A stretch of 61,662 bases of DNA from NCBI RefSeq assembly GCF_018704065.1, contig NZ_JAGUQP010000007.1:1-61662 (forward strand), given 5' to 3'. A model generated the notes under the pieces. It did no database searches, had not been told where the DNA came from, and was given only the letters and a program-made list of their open reading frames with translations. Numbering within the stretch: position 1 is the stretch's first letter; each line of letters begins with the position of its first letter. This DNA comes from Desulfovulcanus ferrireducens. GTDB lineage: Bacteria; Desulfobacterota; Desulfovibrionia; Desulfovibrionales; Desulfonatronovibrionaceae. Below, piece by piece: positions 61,011-61,662 of this stretch. The position numbers were made by a program, and so were the translations under genes.

Positions 61011-61662
61011 AAAATTTCTCCCTTAGACTTTAAGGCAATAATAAATTCTGAAGCATTTCGCCTCAAATATTTTAGATTTTCTGGCTGCATTTATACCGAT
61101 CAGTTCTTCCTATCAATTACCCATCAATTAAATTTTTACAGGTAATGTTAAACAATATCAATAAGTTAGATTAAACAGACAAACTTTCAAAACCCGTTTT
61201 ATCAATTACCCATCAATTAAAAATGTCATTATGCCCAAAAAGGCACATACTTCATTAATTTCTTAGGAGCCTTTTCATCAAAAGGTTTTAGCATCCCATC
61301 TTCCACTGCTTCTTTAATATATCGTGACACTGCAGCAAAATTTCTCCCTTAGACTTTAAGGCAATAATAAATTCTGAAGCATTTCGCCTCAAATATTTTA
61401 GATTTTCTGGCTGCATTTATACCGATCAGTTCTTCCTATCAATTACCCATCAATTAAATTTTTACAGGTAATGTTAAACAATATCAATAAGTTAGATTAA
61501 ACAGACAAACTTTCAAAACCCGTTTTATCAATTACCCATCAATTAAAAATGTCATTATGCCCAAAAAGGCACATACTTCATTAATTTCTTAGGAGCCTTT
61601 TCATCAAAAGGTTTTAGCATCCCATCTTCCACTGCTTCTTTAATATATCGTGACACTGCAGC
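61011..61662. repeat. Exact 326-bp tandem duplication reaching the window end
   Basis: Bases 61011-61336 are repeated at 61337-61662, without a difference that I can see. The unit contains the 22-mer TATCAATTACCCATCAATTAAA twice (61111, 61200, and again at 61437, 61526). The second unit stops at the last base of the window. Confidence 0.85.
61229..61351 (-). pseudogene. C-terminal coding remnant inside the tandem repeat
   Basis: On the - strand, a frame ending at 61229 reads AAVSRYIKEAVEDGMLKPF, then a lysine-rich stretch and MKYVPFWA before the stop. It resembles the C-terminal winged-helix tail of AlbA/RecG-type ATP-binding or Fic-like proteins, though I cannot name the family. The frame opens only from about 61351, because the duplication cuts it off from its upstream part. 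The same tail occurs again at 61555-61662, where the window ends, so that copy may belong to a full gene beyond. Confidence 0.45.

Noticed and set aside
60702-61026. Overlapping ~100-residue frames on both strands across the tRNA fragment
   Set aside because: They read through a tRNA 3' half and a terminator hairpin. The residues (TIRTCDLRIRRQG and its mirror) are the familiar false translation of a tRNA; no ribosome-binding site.
61111-61547. Repeated 22-mers as a possible CRISPR array
   Set aside because: Only two per 326-bp unit, with unequal and long spacing and identical 'spacers' between units. The pattern comes from a tandem duplication, and no cas gene is near.

Overview
The window looks like part of a mesophilic or moderately thermophilic sulfate-reducing bacterium of the Desulfovibrionales. 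The clues are a split-Soret-type cytochrome c, a homoserine dehydrogenase paired with an archaeal-type phosphoglycerate-mutase homologue, a TAXI-type TRAP transporter, a FlgC-like rod protein beside RNase J, and a che operon carrying ParA and HEAT-repeat genes. This assignment is an inference from gene content; there is no rRNA gene to confirm it.

Layout. 1-1370: remains of two insertion sequences. 1379-18868: one long + strand glycan locus. It holds a PglK-like ABC flippase, seven glycosyltransferase-like or transferase genes (one a GT2-methyltransferase fusion, one sulfotransferase-like), asparagine synthetase, an SDR epimerase, a WbpL/WecA-type initiating phosphoglycosyltransferase, an STT3/PglB-type oligosaccharyltransferase and a PglF/WbpM-type 4,6-dehydratase. 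Together they can build a lipid-linked oligosaccharide, flip it and transfer it to protein, so this is a candidate protein N-glycosylation locus. Its first six kilobases are far more AT-rich than the rest, so it appears to be a mosaic. 19135-22352: a TRAP transporter (fused permease plus TAXI receptor). 22353-27480: a repeat-rich stretch with an uncharacterised cysteine-motif protein, a radical SAM protein of the spore-photoproduct-lyase type and a ParB-domain protein. 27489-41016: housekeeping genes (EF-G-like GTPase, RNase J, FlgC-like protein, split-Soret cytochrome, PAP2 phosphatase, GT39 transferase, amidohydrolase, thioesterase, PGM-like protein, Hom, AlaC). 41585-43747: two tRNA-Ser genes separated by an IS605-type element with TnpA, TnpB and a probable omega RNA. 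43932-45876: bioA-bioD. 45873-58033: an eleven-gene chemosensory operon on the - strand. 58040-60780: repeats around a MerR-like regulator. 60786-61662: a tRNA 3' half that looks like an attachment site, then the edge of an integrative element ending in an exact 326-bp tandem duplication.

Three dispersed repeat families recur: (1) truncated ISKra4-type copies sharing an end sequence, (2) a 316-bp MITE-like element with 16-bp terminal inverted repeats, and (3) a palindromic element of about 155-210 bp, one copy of which sits inside a copy of family 2.

The most unusual coding content is in the chemosensory operon: a soluble receptor with two signalling tips of different type spaced 300 residues apart, and a protein made of three CheW domains, alongside ParA, a small STAS-like protein and a HEAT-repeat protein.
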